From an uncultured Clostridia bacterium (lineage in GTDB: Bacteria > Bacillota > Clostridia > Christensenellales > Borkfalkiaceae): 32,771 bases of DNA. The notes below the pieces were generated by a model. It was not told the DNA's origin. It searched no databases and saw nothing but the letters and a program-made list of their open reading frames with translations. The number at the start of each line of letters is the position of its first letter. The stretch's first letter is position 1. A program made the translations under genes and the position numbers. The DNA lies in assembly GCA_947627765.1 (NCBI GenBank), contig CANQXA010000017.1, positions 1-32,771 on the forward strand. Reading direction: 5' to 3'. Below are positions 8,761 to 17,651 of the stretch, in pieces.

Positions 8761-9450
8761 ATGATCGTCATCCAACACATCAAAAAAGAGTACCGCACGG
8801 GGACGCGGAAGTTCTTCGCGCTCGACGACGTCTCGCTCGAGATCGGCGAAAACGAATTCGTCGCGATCACGGGGAAATCGGGGAGCGGGAAATCCACCCT
8901 CCTCAACCTCCTCGGCACGCTCGACAGCGTGACCGAGGGCAAGATCTTCGTGGACGGCGTCGATCTCTCCAAGCTCTCGGGGCGAAAGATTGCCGATTAC
9001 CGCAACAAAAAGGTGGGATTCGTCTTCCAGAGCTTCTATCTCGAACCGAGCTACTCCGTCTATAACAACGTGGAATTGCCCCTCCTGCTCGCGGGAAAAT
9101 CGGGGCGGTCCAACAGGATCGCGGTGGAGGCGGCGCTCGAGGCGGTCGGGCTGAAAGGTAAGCTCCGCGAAAAGGCGCGCAACCTCTCGGGGGGCGAACA
9201 GCAACGCGTCGCCATCGCCCGCGCCATCGTAAACAATCCCGCCTACATCTTGGCGGACGAGCCCTGCGGCAACCTCGATACTGCGAACAGCGACAACATC
9301 ATGAACATCCTCGGGCAACTGCACGACAGCGGCAAGACGGTCGTCATGGTCACCCACGATCCGGGCGACGCGATGAAGGCGGTGCGCGTCGTCACGATGT
9401 CGGACGGAAAGATCGTAAACGACGTCAAAAATTATCGTTTCGTCGTCTGA
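8761..9450 (+). CDS. ABC transporter ATPase (MacB/LolD/FtsE-like)
   Basis: A 229-residue ATPase with Walker A GKSGSGKST (38-46), a Q-loop (FVFQSFYLEPS), the signature LSGGEQQRVAIARA, Walker B ILADEPCGNLD and the switch His in MVTHD. This subfamily couples to FtsX-like permeases that move lipids, peptides or antibiotics, or transmit mechanical signals, and do not import sugars. I chose ATG 8761 (MIVIQHIKKEY, after GGGGGAT). The longer frame from 8707 adds 18 residues and lacks a ribosome site. Two FtsX-type permease genes follow immediately, making a complete three-gene transporter. Confidence 0.9.
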   Translation: MIVIQHIKKEYRTGTRKFFALDDVSLEIGENEFVAITGKSGSGKSTLLNLLGTLDSVTEGKIFVDGVDLSKLSGRKIADYRNKKVGFVFQSFYLEPSYSVYNNVELPLLLAGKSGRSNRIAVEAALEAVGLKGKLREKARNLSGGEQQRVAIARAIVNNPAYILADEPCGNLDTANSDNIMNILGQLHDSGKTVVMVTHDPGDAMKAVRVVTMSDGKIVNDVKNYRFVV

Positions 9451-9464
9451 GAAGGAGGTTTGGC

Positions 9465-10709
9465 GTGCGCGTATTCAAACTGATCCGTCTCGAGATCGGC
9501 TTTCTCAAAAAATCCATTGCGCTGATCGGCGTGATCCTCGTGGCGTTCATCTCCGCCCTTCTCTCGGTCGTCTCCGTCCTCTTGGACGTTCCCGACGGAA
9601 TGTACGCGGGCATCAACGAGTTCAGCAATTATCACGGGCTTCAAGCCCTCGGCGTGAAGGAAGGATTCGCCGCGGCGGGCGGCACCGCGTTCGGCGGCAA
9701 GATCAACGGGCTGACGCAGTACTGCACGATCACGGGGACGACTTCCCTCAACATCTCCGCCCACAAACCCGCCTCCAAGGACGATGAAGAGGACACGGAA
9801 GTGGAAGTCGCGATGAGTTTCACGGGGTTCGCCGTGTTGGAATCGATGGCGGAGCAGGTCTTCGCCCCCTACCAACAATATGCCCAGAGCGCGACCTATG
9901 CCTTCCCCGCCCGCGCGGGCGAGATCTGTATCAATAAGAGCGTCGCCAACCTCATGGGCGCGAAGATCGGCAGCGAGGTGACGATCACCGCCGATCCCTA
10001 CTTCTTCGGGCGGGAGGACATCACCTTTTCCGACCGCGAGATCAGCGAGACGTACACCGTCGTCGGGTATTTGGACAATACGTCCATCTCGCGGTACAAC
10101 GGTCTCCATTCCAAGGACGTCTACCTGCCAAGCGCATACTTCTATCTCATTCCCAAGGCGGATCCCGTCTATACGTCCCTGTATTACTATTTCACGGACG
10201 CCAAGACGTTGCACCGCACCTATCTCTCGCTCACGCACAGCGGATACGGGGTGACCCTTTCCGGCACGATCTCCGCGCAGATCTCGAACATCGGCATGGC
10301 GCAGGCGCTCTTCGGCGCGGTGACGGGCGTGCTCGCGATCCTCGTGCTCTTCATTTTGTATACCCTCATCGCGATCTTCTTCCGCCAGCGGAGGGCGCAG
10401 ATCTGCCGCCTGAAACTGCTCGGCGCGCGCAACGGCGTCATCGCGGCGGTGTACTGCCTCATCGCGATCTTCCTCATCGTCGTTGCGATCGTCGCGGGGT
10501 CGGCGTTCTCGATGGCGTTCAACGTCTATTTCATCGGTCTGTGCGGGCGGCTCTTCCGGAAATTCAGCGCCAACTTCATCTCCAATTTCCGCCCTGTGGT
10601 CCCCGCCTTCCTCTTACTGTTCCTTACGGTCTACACGCTCTTACTCTTCTTCTTCGTTGTGCGCAAGATCAAAAATACCGCGATCGCGCGGGAGGTGCGG
10701 AATGAATAA
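9465..10709 (+). CDS. FtsX-like ABC transporter permease (first of two)
   Basis: A 414-residue protein with the FtsX/MacB layout: one membrane helix near the N-terminus (about 18-40), a large extracytoplasmic region (about 45-275), then three helices in the last 130 residues. The external region is not similar enough to a known family for me to name a substrate. The start is GTG 9465 with a perfect AAGGAGG six bases upstream. It lies 14 bases after the ATPase and overlaps the next permease by eight bases, so the three are one operon. Whether it serves peptide-antibiotic resistance, lipid handling or signalling is open, as no sensor kinase is next to it. Confidence 0.78.
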   Translation: MRVFKLIRLEIGFLKKSIALIGVILVAFISALLSVVSVLLDVPDGMYAGINEFSNYHGLQALGVKEGFAAAGGTAFGGKINGLTQYCTITGTTSLNISAHKPASKDDEEDTEVEVAMSFTGFAVLESMAEQVFAPYQQYAQSATYAFPARAGEICINKSVANLMGAKIGSEVTITADPYFFGREDITFSDREISETYTVVGYLDNTSISRYNGLHSKDVYLPSAYFYLIPKADPVYTSLYYYFTDAKTLHRTYLSLTHSGYGVTLSGTISAQISNIGMAQALFGAVTGVLAILVLFILYTLIAIFFRQRRAQICRLKLLGARNGVIAAVYCLIAIFLIVVAIVAGSAFSMAFNVYFIGLCGRLFRKFSANFISNFRPVVPAFLLLFLTVYTLLLFFFVVRKIKNTAIAREVRNE

Positions 10710-12066
10710 ACGGGAATTACAAGAGATCGGCGGAGAGGTCACCGAAGAGCTCGGAAAGGGATTCAGCCTCTTCCGTCTCGCCGTCAAAAACATCTTCACC
10801 TACTTCTGGCTCAACGCCAAGATCTGCCTCACGCTCGCCTGTCTCTCCTTTTTGATCTGCCTCTTTACGGTCTACAACGCCGCCGTGCAGGACAGGAACG
10901 AGCAGTTTGCGCGGGAATCCGCATCCTGCAACCTCTACTGCTGTGAATCGTCGAGCCTCTTCAAGAAATTCAAAGAGACGGGGGTGGACATCGCCTATTC
11001 CGACGACATCTACGTCCACTCCTTCAATCAGCTCATCACCAATCTCTATGGCGTGGGCGGACAGTGGCTGGGAAACAGCTCTTACTTCGTGCTCAAAATC
11101 GACGGCGAGGAGTACCGTCCCTATGAAAATATCAGCTTCTGCACGACGGCAAGCCCTCAAAACAACTATTTCACCGCCGCCGACTACACGGAGCTGAGGG
11201 CGCGGACGGGAAAGACGTCCTTCTTCGTCGCGGGGAATTATCCCGCCGCCGACGATGAGATCGCCGTCAACGAGACCCTGCTCGACGCTTACCGCATCGA
11301 GCCCGAAGGTCTGATCGGAAAGGAGATTTCCGTCTATATCAAGGATCCGCGCGAGGGGAAGGAGCCCCTGCTCTTCCAATATACCGCGAAGGTGGCGGGG
11401 ATCATGACGGCAGACCTCAGCAGGCTCACGGGGCACAGCGCCGATTCCAATCTCCGCCCCGCCGTACTCTTCCGCTACGAAAATACCTTCTTCCGCAGCG
11501 CGACCGTGGTGCGTCACCGCGCCTATCTCAGCAAGTGGCCGACCGTCGAACAAGTCGATACGTGGGGATTCGGCTCGGCGTCGCCCAATACCGTTTACCT
11601 CGGCTACATCAAGCTCGCGCAGATCCAAAACCTCAACAATTTGCAGGTCTTGGCGACCAACCTCTACATCATCGTCGGGACGGCGCTCGTCATCGGGCTG
11701 GTGCTGACGATCTTCCTCGTCATCGATAAGTACATGAAGGTCTTTTCGCGCTCGGGCGGGATCCTGCTCAGCTTCGGAATGCGCAGAAGCCAGCTCTACG
11801 GTCTGCTCGTGCTCCAACTTCTTCTGCTCTGCATCGTCTCGGTGCCCATCTCCTTCGCCCTGACGTTTGTCGGCTATTTCGCCATCAACGCCGTCGTCAA
11901 GTGGGCGACGGACGTCATGCTCACCCTATCGCTGAGACGGATCGCGGGGACCCTCCTCTTCGGCGTGATCACCGTCGTCGCCCTTTCCCTCTTCTTCTTC
12001 ACTTACGCCGTTCTCAAACTCAGGCGGCATACCGTCCGCCAATTCCTCGCGACGGAAGTCAATTAA
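10702..12066 (+). CDS. FtsX-like ABC transporter permease (second of two)
   Basis: A 454-residue partner of the preceding permease, with one helix near residues 30-55, an external domain of roughly 260 residues and three C-terminal helices. The external domain begins with a cysteine cluster (CNLYCCESS) that could form disulfides or bind metal. The start is ATG 10702, inside the end of the first permease, with GGAGGTG just upstream. A longer frame from 10483 is an out-of-frame reading of the first permease and is rejected. With the ATPase it forms a heterodimeric MacB/Bce-like exporter or mechanotransmitter. The operon ends at a terminator. Confidence 0.78.
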   Translation: MNKRELQEIGGEVTEELGKGFSLFRLAVKNIFTYFWLNAKICLTLACLSFLICLFTVYNAAVQDRNEQFARESASCNLYCCESSSLFKKFKETGVDIAYSDDIYVHSFNQLITNLYGVGGQWLGNSSYFVLKIDGEEYRPYENISFCTTASPQNNYFTAADYTELRARTGKTSFFVAGNYPAADDEIAVNETLLDAYRIEPEGLIGKEISVYIKDPREGKEPLLFQYTAKVAGIMTADLSRLTGHSADSNLRPAVLFRYENTFFRSATVVRHRAYLSKWPTVEQVDTWGFGSASPNTVYLGYIKLAQIQNLNNLQVLATNLYIIVGTALVIGLVLTIFLVIDKYMKVFSRSGGILLSFGMRRSQLYGLLVLQLLLLCIVSVPISFALTFVGYFAINAVVKWATDVMLTLSLRRIAGTLLFGVITVVALSLFFFTYAVLKLRRHTVRQFLATEVN

Positions 12067-12093
12067 AGGGCAACGAAGCGAAGTCCGTTGCCC
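12062..12093 (-). terminator. Candidate terminator of fucI (convergent)
   Basis: GGGCAACG (12068-12075) pairs with CGTTGCCC (12086-12093) around a ten-base loop. Read leftward, the stem is followed by TTTAATT, which suits fucI. The T-run is short. Confidence 0.4.
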
Positions 12094-12110
12094 TAAACGA
12101 TCGGTTCTCT

Positions 12111-12143
12111 GCGCGCAGCCGCACGGCTGCGCGCTCTTATTTT
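12111..12143 (+). terminator. Terminator of the ABC/FtsX operon
   Basis: GCGCGCAGCC (12111-12120) pairs perfectly with GGCTGCGCGC (12125-12134) around GCAC, followed by TCTTATTTT. A direct repeat of CTGCGGTCCGC lies just after it, between here and the fucI stop. Confidence 0.75.
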
Positions 12144-12192
12144 GTCTGCGGTCCGCTTTTTTCTGCGGTCCGCCTTTTTGTCGATCTTCGGT

Positions 12193-13971
12193 TCAGCGGC
12201 GGTAGCGGGGACCGAATGCGGCACAGGCGCGGTAGTCCTGCCCCTCGGGGTCACTGCCGAAGGCGTTCCACACGGCGGGACGGAACGGTTCGCCCTCTAC
12301 GTTGTGCATCGAAACGGGGATGCGGAGCATGGAGGCGAGGGTCAAAAGGTCGGCGCCGATGTGCCCGTAGGCGATGGCTCCGTGGTTGGCGCCCCAGTGG
12401 TTCATGACGTCGTACGCGCTCTTGAAGGCACCCATGCCCGTGATACGGGGTGCAAACCAAGTGCAGGGCCATGTGTAATCGGTGCGCTTCCAAAGGGTAT
12501 CGCTCACCTCTTCGGGGAGGCAGACCGTCCAACCCTCGGCGAGCTGGAGGACCGGCCCCAACCCTTTGACGAGGTTGACCCGCACCATCGTGACGGGCAT
12601 CTCCGCCCTCGTCTCGAAGCGGGAAGAGAATCCGCCGCCGCGGAAGTACCCGAGATCGGCGTAGCACCATTTTGTCGCCGCAAGACAGTTTTCAACGTCC
12701 TCCCCGGTCATCTCCCAATGGGGTTTTACCGCGGGCTTGCCGTCTTTTAAGGCGCGGCCCGAGAAGTCGAGCGCCGACGCACCCGAATTGATGAGGTGCA
12801 AAAAGCCGTTCGCCTCCTTCGCCTTGCCCTCGATGTCATACCCCGTCACCCGCTTGACGCTCTCCCCGCTCCAACAGGTACGGACGTCGGAGAACATCGC
12901 GGCGCGCCCCGTAAGCAACTTGATAAGGAGCATGGAGACGCCGTTTAAGGTGTCGTTTTCGGTGGCGAGGACGACGGGCTCGCGCGCTCCGTCCCAATCG
13001 AAGGAGGAATTGAGGATCGCCTCCGCGAAATCGGTATTGGGAAGAAAATCCGTCCACTGCCGCTGACCCTGAAAACCGCCCGCGATTGCGTTGTGCCCGA
13101 GCGCTTCCTCGCTCTTGCCGAGGGCGGAGGAGCCCTGCATGAGGTCGCGGATGATGAGCGCGCACTTGACCGAGAATTCGAGGTCCTTCGCCTTCTTCGC
13201 GGGGGAGGCGCGAAGTTCTTCGGGATTCTTATCCAACCCTTCGAGGCATTTCGTCTTCGCCCACTTCACGGCGCGGTTGTACTCCTTTTTGTCGTAGATG
13301 CCGAGCTCGGCGCGGCGGAGGACTTCCACCTCGTCTACCGACTCCACGCGCATCCCGAGGTATTCCTCGAAGAAATTACAGTCGATAAAGGACCCTGCGA
13401 TGCCCATGCACGGGCCGCCGATCTGGAGATAGCTCTTGCCGCGCATTCCCGCACAGGCGATCGCGGCGCGCGCAAAGCGGAGCAGTTTCTCCGCGACGTC
13501 TTCGGGGATCTCCGTCGCCGAAGCGTCCTGCACGTCCTTGCCGTAGATGCCGAAGGCGGGAATCCCCTTTTGGGCATGGGCGGCAAGCACCGCGGCGAGA
13601 TAGACCGCGCCGGGGCGCTCGGTGCCGTTGAATCCCCAAACTGCCTTAATGGTGTCGGGGTCGGTGTCCATCGTCTCAGAGCCGTAGCACCAGCAGGGGG
13701 TGACGGTGAGCGTGATCTCCACGTTCTCCCGCTTAAACTGTTCGGCGCAAGCCGCCGCCTCGGCGACCCTGCCGATGGTCGTATCCGAAATGACGACCTT
13801 GACGGGCGTACCGTCCGGGTAGCGGAGCCCTCCGATGAGGGCGGCGGCGGATCTCGCCATCGTTACGGTCTGCTCTTCGAGACCTTCGCGCACTTTGAGG
13901 GCGCCGCGGCGGGCGTCTATTACGGGACGGATCCCCACGACGGGGTGGCGGCTGATTGTTTTTTTCATCAC
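12193..13971 (-). CDS. fucI: L-fucose / D-arabinose isomerase FucI
   Basis: A 592-residue protein matching full-length FucI (591 in E. coli). It interconverts L-fucose and L-fuculose and, in characterised members, D-arabinose and D-ribulose, using Mn2+. The three metal/catalytic residues are visible: Glu338 (ATENDTLNG), Asp362 (SDVRTCWS) and His530 (NHGAIAYGH). It is cytoplasmic and hexameric in the family. The start reads GTG-ATG. GTG 13971 lies six bases after GAGG; ATG 13968 is the alternative. It follows the YesL-like gene by three bases in the LacI-led operon. No fucosidase, fuculokinase or fuculose aldolase is in the window, while GH172 and three GH183 genes are. I therefore infer that D-arabinose is the natural substrate; L-fucose remains possible. 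Confidence 0.93.
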   Translation of the reverse strand: MMKKTISRHPVVGIRPVIDARRGALKVREGLEEQTVTMARSAAALIGGLRYPDGTPVKVVISDTTIGRVAEAAACAEQFKRENVEITLTVTPCWCYGSETMDTDPDTIKAVWGFNGTERPGAVYLAAVLAAHAQKGIPAFGIYGKDVQDASATEIPEDVAEKLLRFARAAIACAGMRGKSYLQIGGPCMGIAGSFIDCNFFEEYLGMRVESVDEVEVLRRAELGIYDKKEYNRAVKWAKTKCLEGLDKNPEELRASPAKKAKDLEFSVKCALIIRDLMQGSSALGKSEEALGHNAIAGGFQGQRQWTDFLPNTDFAEAILNSSFDWDGAREPVVLATENDTLNGVSMLLIKLLTGRAAMFSDVRTCWSGESVKRVTGYDIEGKAKEANGFLHLINSGASALDFSGRALKDGKPAVKPHWEMTGEDVENCLAATKWCYADLGYFRGGGFSSRFETRAEMPVTMVRVNLVKGLGPVLQLAEGWTVCLPEEVSDTLWKRTDYTWPCTWFAPRITGMGAFKSAYDVMNHWGANHGAIAYGHIGADLLTLASMLRIPVSMHNVEGEPFRPAVWNAFGSDPEGQDYRACAAFGPRYRR

Positions 13972-13974
13972 TGA

Positions 13975-14892
13975 TTACCTCGATTTAGGATCTTCGTCCT
14001 CCCACACGATCCCCTTCCCCGCGATCTGCGAATTCTCTCCGACATTCAAATATTTGTCAAACATGGAATTTGCGTTGAGAATGCACAGAGAAAGCGCATA
14101 TGCGGGATAGAGAACGGTAAATATCGTCGCAAACACCGACATGGTTACGGCGTTTGGGATGAGAAGGAGCGCGGGCGGAAGGAGAACGAGAAGGAGGACG
14201 CCGACGTTCCTCGGGAGCTTTGCTATAAAGAAAATGAGTGAATTTCTCCACGTCTTGAACCATGAGAGACGGTAGAGATTGCCGTGCGGGAGCGCAAAGA
14301 GCAAGCCGCCGAGCACGAAGAAGAGCACGAGCGCCGCGATCGCGATGCACACCCCTTTGAGCGCGGGGTGATAGCCCGAGGCGAGATAATAGCCCGTGAC
14401 GAACCCGAAGAAAAAGAGCGCCGCCGAAAACAGCAGGGAGGAGAGCAGGCAAAAGCCCCAATTCCCCTTGATCCCCTGCCCGAAGTCGTATGAGACGCTC
14501 ACGGGCTCTCCCCATACGAGAAGCTGTAAGACGCGCACTCCCCCTCCCAAGCCGAGAAAGAGGATCGCGTTCGTCGCAAAGGCGATGAGAAGGGCGAAGT
14601 TGTCTACGCGGGTGCGGAGAATGAAGTAGGAGAGCGCCTCGTCTCCCTCGACGGGAAGCGGAAGGGAGCCGCTCTCCACGAGGGACGGGATCATTCCCTT
14701 GACGAAAAAGCCCAGAAGGACGACCGCGGCGGTGGGCAGGGCGAAGAGGGTCAGAAGGAGACTCGTCTTCACGAGCACGCCCTTGCGGTAGCGGAAGAGC
14801 TCGGAAAAGACTTCCTTCCTCGTCCGCGGATAGAGCGGCGCCGCCTTCGCGTTCTTATACGTCCCCGTGATGAGCTTATCGAGAAGTCCCAA
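13975..14892 (-). CDS. YesL-like (DUF624-type) membrane protein
   Basis: A 305-residue protein with about six hydrophobic segments and an ending (LNANSMFDKYLNVGEN) that resembles YesL/DUF624 proteins, which commonly accompany sugar ABC-transporter operons. Its molecular job is unknown. At 305 residues it is longer than the roughly 210 of typical YesL, so the assignment is moderate. The start is TTG 14892, with GGAGG six bases upstream. It overlaps the end of the ATPase gene by 17 bases and is followed by fucI after three bases, so translation is probably coupled. Confidence 0.55.
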   Translation of the reverse strand: MGLLDKLITGTYKNAKAAPLYPRTRKEVFSELFRYRKGVLVKTSLLLTLFALPTAAVVLLGFFVKGMIPSLVESGSLPLPVEGDEALSYFILRTRVDNFALLIAFATNAILFLGLGGGVRVLQLLVWGEPVSVSYDFGQGIKGNWGFCLLSSLLFSAALFFFGFVTGYYLASGYHPALKGVCIAIAALVLFFVLGGLLFALPHGNLYRLSWFKTWRNSLIFFIAKLPRNVGVLLLVLLPPALLLIPNAVTMSVFATIFTVLYPAYALSLCILNANSMFDKYLNVGENSQIAGKGIVWEDEDPKSR

Positions 14893-16540
14893 GGTCCGCC
14901 TCCACGCGCGCCGTCTCCTTGAAATAGACGGGATAATCGGCGCCGACGATCACCGCGACGTACGCTTCGGGCTCCCCGCAGTAGAGGAGATGCCGCTTGC
15001 CGAGGCATTCGTCCGCGAGGATCCTCAGTTGCTTGCCGTGTTTGGAGAGGCGGGACATCCGCCCTCGCACGGCATGGCAGGCGAGAAGGCGTTCCCCTTC
15101 GCCGTCTTCCAGCTGAAGATCTACGGGGGAGAAGGTCAGCGCGACCTGTTCGCCCGCGCGGTAGCTCCCCTTCCCCGACGAAAAGACAAAGGAGCCCAGC
15201 CCTTCGATTTCGGCGAGGATCACTTCGTCCGACGCGCGCGGATATACGCCCCCGATCAGGGCGGGGAGGGAAAGCGTCGCGCCTTCCCCGCGGTCGGGCC
15301 CCGCGGCGGGGAGGGACAGGACGACGTCGCCCAAAGAGGTCTCGTCGATCACGAACTCCGCGAGCGGAGCGCGGAGCGTATGGCCACCCGCTTCCACGAT
15401 GAGATCGTCGCCTTCGAGACGGGCGTGCGCGGGGAAACGGTTGCGGTCGGGCGGGGCGAGGAGAGAGCGCTCTGAGACGGGGTCGAAGTAATTCGCGTAT
15501 ACCATGTCCGCGACAAGGTGCACGGAAATGCCCGATTCCACCCGTTCTCTTCCGCCGAGAAGGACGGTGGTCTCCCCGCGGGCGGGCGCAGAAATGTGGA
15601 GATAGGAATTGGAACCGAGCGTCTCGAGCGTCTCCGTGACCGCTTCGAATCCGCCCGTCTCCGCAAGGTGCAGATGTTCGGGGCGGAGCCCCAAGACTAC
15701 CCGCCCTCCGACGTATTTTTTGAGGCGGGGCATTGTCTCTTTGGGGATCTCGAGCCGCCCGCTTGCGAGCACGGCATAGAGCTTCCCGTCCTCCTCGGCG
15801 AGATCGGCGTCGAAGAGGTTCATCGGCGGTGATCCCATGAACGTCGCGACGAACAGATTGGCGGGATGGTCGTAGATCTGGACGGGCGTATCGTACTGTT
15901 GCAGGTAGCCGTCGCGGAGGACGGCGATGCGCGTCCCCATCGTGAGCGCCTCGGTCTGGTCATGGGTGACGTAGACAAAGGTGGTCTTGAGTTTTTCGTG
16001 GAGACGGATGAGCTCACTGCGCATGGAGGCGCGCAGTTTTGCGTCGAGATTGGAGAGCGGCTCGTCGAGCAGGAAGACGCGGGGCTGGCAGACGATCGCC
16101 CTGCCGAGCGCGACGCGCTGCTTCTGTCCGCCGCTGAGCTGGGCGGGCTTGCGGGTGAGAAGCTGTTTGATGCCGAGGATCTCCGCCGCCTCTTCGACCC
16201 GCCGTTTGATCTCCTTGCGGTCCGTCTTCTGCAATTTGAGGCGGAACGCGATGTTCTCGTAGACGGTGAGGTGCGGAAAGAGAGCGTAATTTTGGAAAAC
16301 CATGGCGACATTGCGGTCCTTCGCGGGAAGCTCGTTGACAAGCTCGCCGTCGAAGCGGAGTTCGCCGAAGCTCACTTCCTCCAATCCCGCGATCATGCGC
16401 AGGACGGTGGATTTTCCGCAGCCCGACGGCCCCACAAGGACGATGAAGTCCTCCGCGCCGATCTCGAGGGAGAGATCGTGTACGGCGTGGACCTTGCCGT
16501 CGTAGATCTTATTGACCTTTCTCAGAGAAATCTCTGCCAT
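14876..16540 (-). CDS. Sugar-importer ABC ATPase (UgpC/MsmX type) with extended C-terminus
   Basis: A 554-residue protein. Residues 1-235 are a canonical CUT1 sugar-importer ATPase: Walker A GPSGCGKST (37-45), signature LSGGQ (135-139), Walker B FLLDEP (156-161), and THDQTEA. A regulatory OB/TOBE domain follows (about 240-355, with LGLRPEHLHLAE). Related ATPases end near 360-380 residues; this one continues for about 195 more, apparently with further OB/TOBE-like strands. It should power the permease pair at 24.7-26.5 kb, which has no ATPase of its own. The start is ATG 16540 (MAEISLRKVN). The open frame extends to 16891 but that part runs inside the lacI-type gene. Eight bases separate it from the regulator. 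Confidence 0.9.
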   Translation of the reverse strand: MAEISLRKVNKIYDGKVHAVHDLSLEIGAEDFIVLVGPSGCGKSTVLRMIAGLEEVSFGELRFDGELVNELPAKDRNVAMVFQNYALFPHLTVYENIAFRLKLQKTDRKEIKRRVEEAAEILGIKQLLTRKPAQLSGGQKQRVALGRAIVCQPRVFLLDEPLSNLDAKLRASMRSELIRLHEKLKTTFVYVTHDQTEALTMGTRIAVLRDGYLQQYDTPVQIYDHPANLFVATFMGSPPMNLFDADLAEEDGKLYAVLASGRLEIPKETMPRLKKYVGGRVVLGLRPEHLHLAETGGFEAVTETLETLGSNSYLHISAPARGETTVLLGGRERVESGISVHLVADMVYANYFDPVSERSLLAPPDRNRFPAHARLEGDDLIVEAGGHTLRAPLAEFVIDETSLGDVVLSLPAAGPDRGEGATLSLPALIGGVYPRASDEVILAEIEGLGSFVFSSGKGSYRAGEQVALTFSPVDLQLEDGEGERLLACHAVRGRMSRLSKHGKQLRILADECLGKRHLLYCGEPEAYVAVIVGADYPVYFKETARVEADLGTSR

Positions 16541-16548
16541 TTGACTCC

Positions 16549-17547
16549 TTATTCGCTCGACTCCCGCTCGATAAGCGTGGGTTTGAGCGTGATGTTGCGG
16601 ATTTTCGTGTTGCCCTCGATGCGCTCCAAAAGGCGCAGGGCGAGCTGTTCGCCGAGGCTGTACTGGCACATATCGACGGAGGTCAGCGTGGGAGAACTGA
16701 CGAGGGCGTAGTCGGTGTTGTCGAAGCTCACGAGCCGAAGATCTCCGGGGACGCTGAGCCCGTGCTCCCTGCAAGAGCGCAGAACGCCGTAAGCCGCAAG
16801 GTCGTTGGCGGCGATGACGCCGTCTACGGGGATCCCCCGCTCCAAAAAGCGGTTGAACGCCTCGTATGCGCCGCTCGTGTTGTAGCGGCAATCGACGATG
16901 TAGGCGGGATCTTCGGGAAGGGAGCGCCTTCCCAGCGCGCGGAGGAAGCCCTCGGTGCGCTCGCGGCTCGTCTGATCCTCGCGGCTGCCCGTAAGCAGAA
17001 GCACGTTCTTACAGCCCTTATCGAAGAGATGGTCGGCGGCGAGCTCCATGCCGTAGATGTGATCGACGTAGACGTAGTCGAAAGGATCGTCTTCCCGCTG
17101 TCCGAGGTAGCGGTTGCCGAGGATGACGGGCCGCCCGATCCTGCGGATCGCCCCGATGTTCTCCTCGCAGAAGTTGAAGGAAATGAGGATCACGCCGTCG
17201 CAATACTTCTGTTGGAGAAGGGAGAGCATTTTCAGCTCTTTGGCGATCTCCTTCTCGGTGGAGCAGAGCATGACGTAGTAGTCATTCTCCTCGAGGACCT
17301 TGGAGGCGCCCTGTATCATGCGGAAATAGAAGGGATTGCAGATGTCGGGAATGCAGAGCAGGATGCGCTGGGTACGGTTGTTGCGGAGGGTCTTCGCGGA
17401 GAGGTTGGGCGTGTAGTTGAGCGTACTCGCCGCCTCATAGATGATCTCCTTCGTCTTGGGTTTGCAATAGCCCTTATTGCTGAGCGCCCTTGCGACGGTC
17501 GTAGAAGAAAAGCCCGTTAGTTTCGCAATGTCGTAAATGCTGCTCAT
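16549..17547 (-). CDS. LacI-family transcriptional regulator
   Basis: A 332-residue repressor. An N-terminal helix-turn-helix (MSSIYDIAKLTGFSSTTVARAL) is followed by the hinge region (NLSAKTLRNN) with the leucine that in this family wedges into a central CpG step. A periplasmic-binding-protein-like sugar-sensing domain follows, with family landmarks GVIAANDLAAYGVL and LVSFDNTDYA. It should bind palindromic DNA with a central CG and release it on binding a sugar. Three such palindromes (centre ATCGAT) lie in the leader of the transporter operon at 27.95-28.08 kb, so it is the obvious candidate to control them; no copy lies at its own promoter. ATG 17547 has GAGGAG four bases upstream. It leads the operon with the ATPase, YesL-like gene and fucI. 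Confidence 0.92.
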   Translation of the reverse strand: MSSIYDIAKLTGFSSTTVARALSNKGYCKPKTKEIIYEAASTLNYTPNLSAKTLRNNRTQRILLCIPDICNPFYFRMIQGASKVLEENDYYVMLCSTEKEIAKELKMLSLLQQKYCDGVILISFNFCEENIGAIRRIGRPVILGNRYLGQREDDPFDYVYVDHIYGMELAADHLFDKGCKNVLLLTGSREDQTSRERTEGFLRALGRRSLPEDPAYIVDCRYNTSGAYEAFNRFLERGIPVDGVIAANDLAAYGVLRSCREHGLSVPGDLRLVSFDNTDYALVSSPTLTSVDMCQYSLGEQLALRLLERIEGNTKIRNITLKPTLIERESSE

Positions 17548-17560
17548 GAATGCTCCTCGG

Positions 17561-17593
17561 GCCCCGCAAAGTGAGCGGGGCAACGTCTTTTTT
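17561..17593 (+). terminator. Hairpin in the regulator's leader, terminator-like on the opposite strand
   Basis: GCCCCGC (17561-17567) and GCGGGGC (17575-17581) form a stem with a seven-base loop. Read rightward it is followed by ACGTC and seven or more T, a terminator shape, yet no rightward gene ends here. Read leftward it is a GC hairpin just upstream of the regulator's ribosome site and downstream of its promoter. Confidence 0.45.
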
Positions 17594-17599
17594 TAATAA

Positions 17600-17629
17600 A
17601 TTATACAACGGAAGAGGCTGCCGTGTCAA
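17600..17629 (-). promoter_or_regulatory. Sigma-A promoter of the LacI-ATPase-YesL-fucI operon
   Basis: On the minus strand TTGACA (17624-17629) and TATAAT (17600-17605), both perfect, are 18 bases apart. The start would be near 17593, giving a leader of about 45 bases that contains the GC hairpin. Confidence 0.85.
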
Positions 17630-17651
17630 CCCTGCCCGACCATTTTATGGC

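Noticed and set aside
12193-13971. A classical L-fucose catabolic operon
   Set aside because: Only fucI is present, without fucosidase, fucK, fucA or fucose permease, and the surrounding enzymes belong to arabinofuranoside-acting families.
16541-16891. A 117-codon N-terminal extension of the sugar ATPase
   Set aside because: It overlaps the LacI-type gene in another frame. The ATPase starts properly at MAEISLRKVN.
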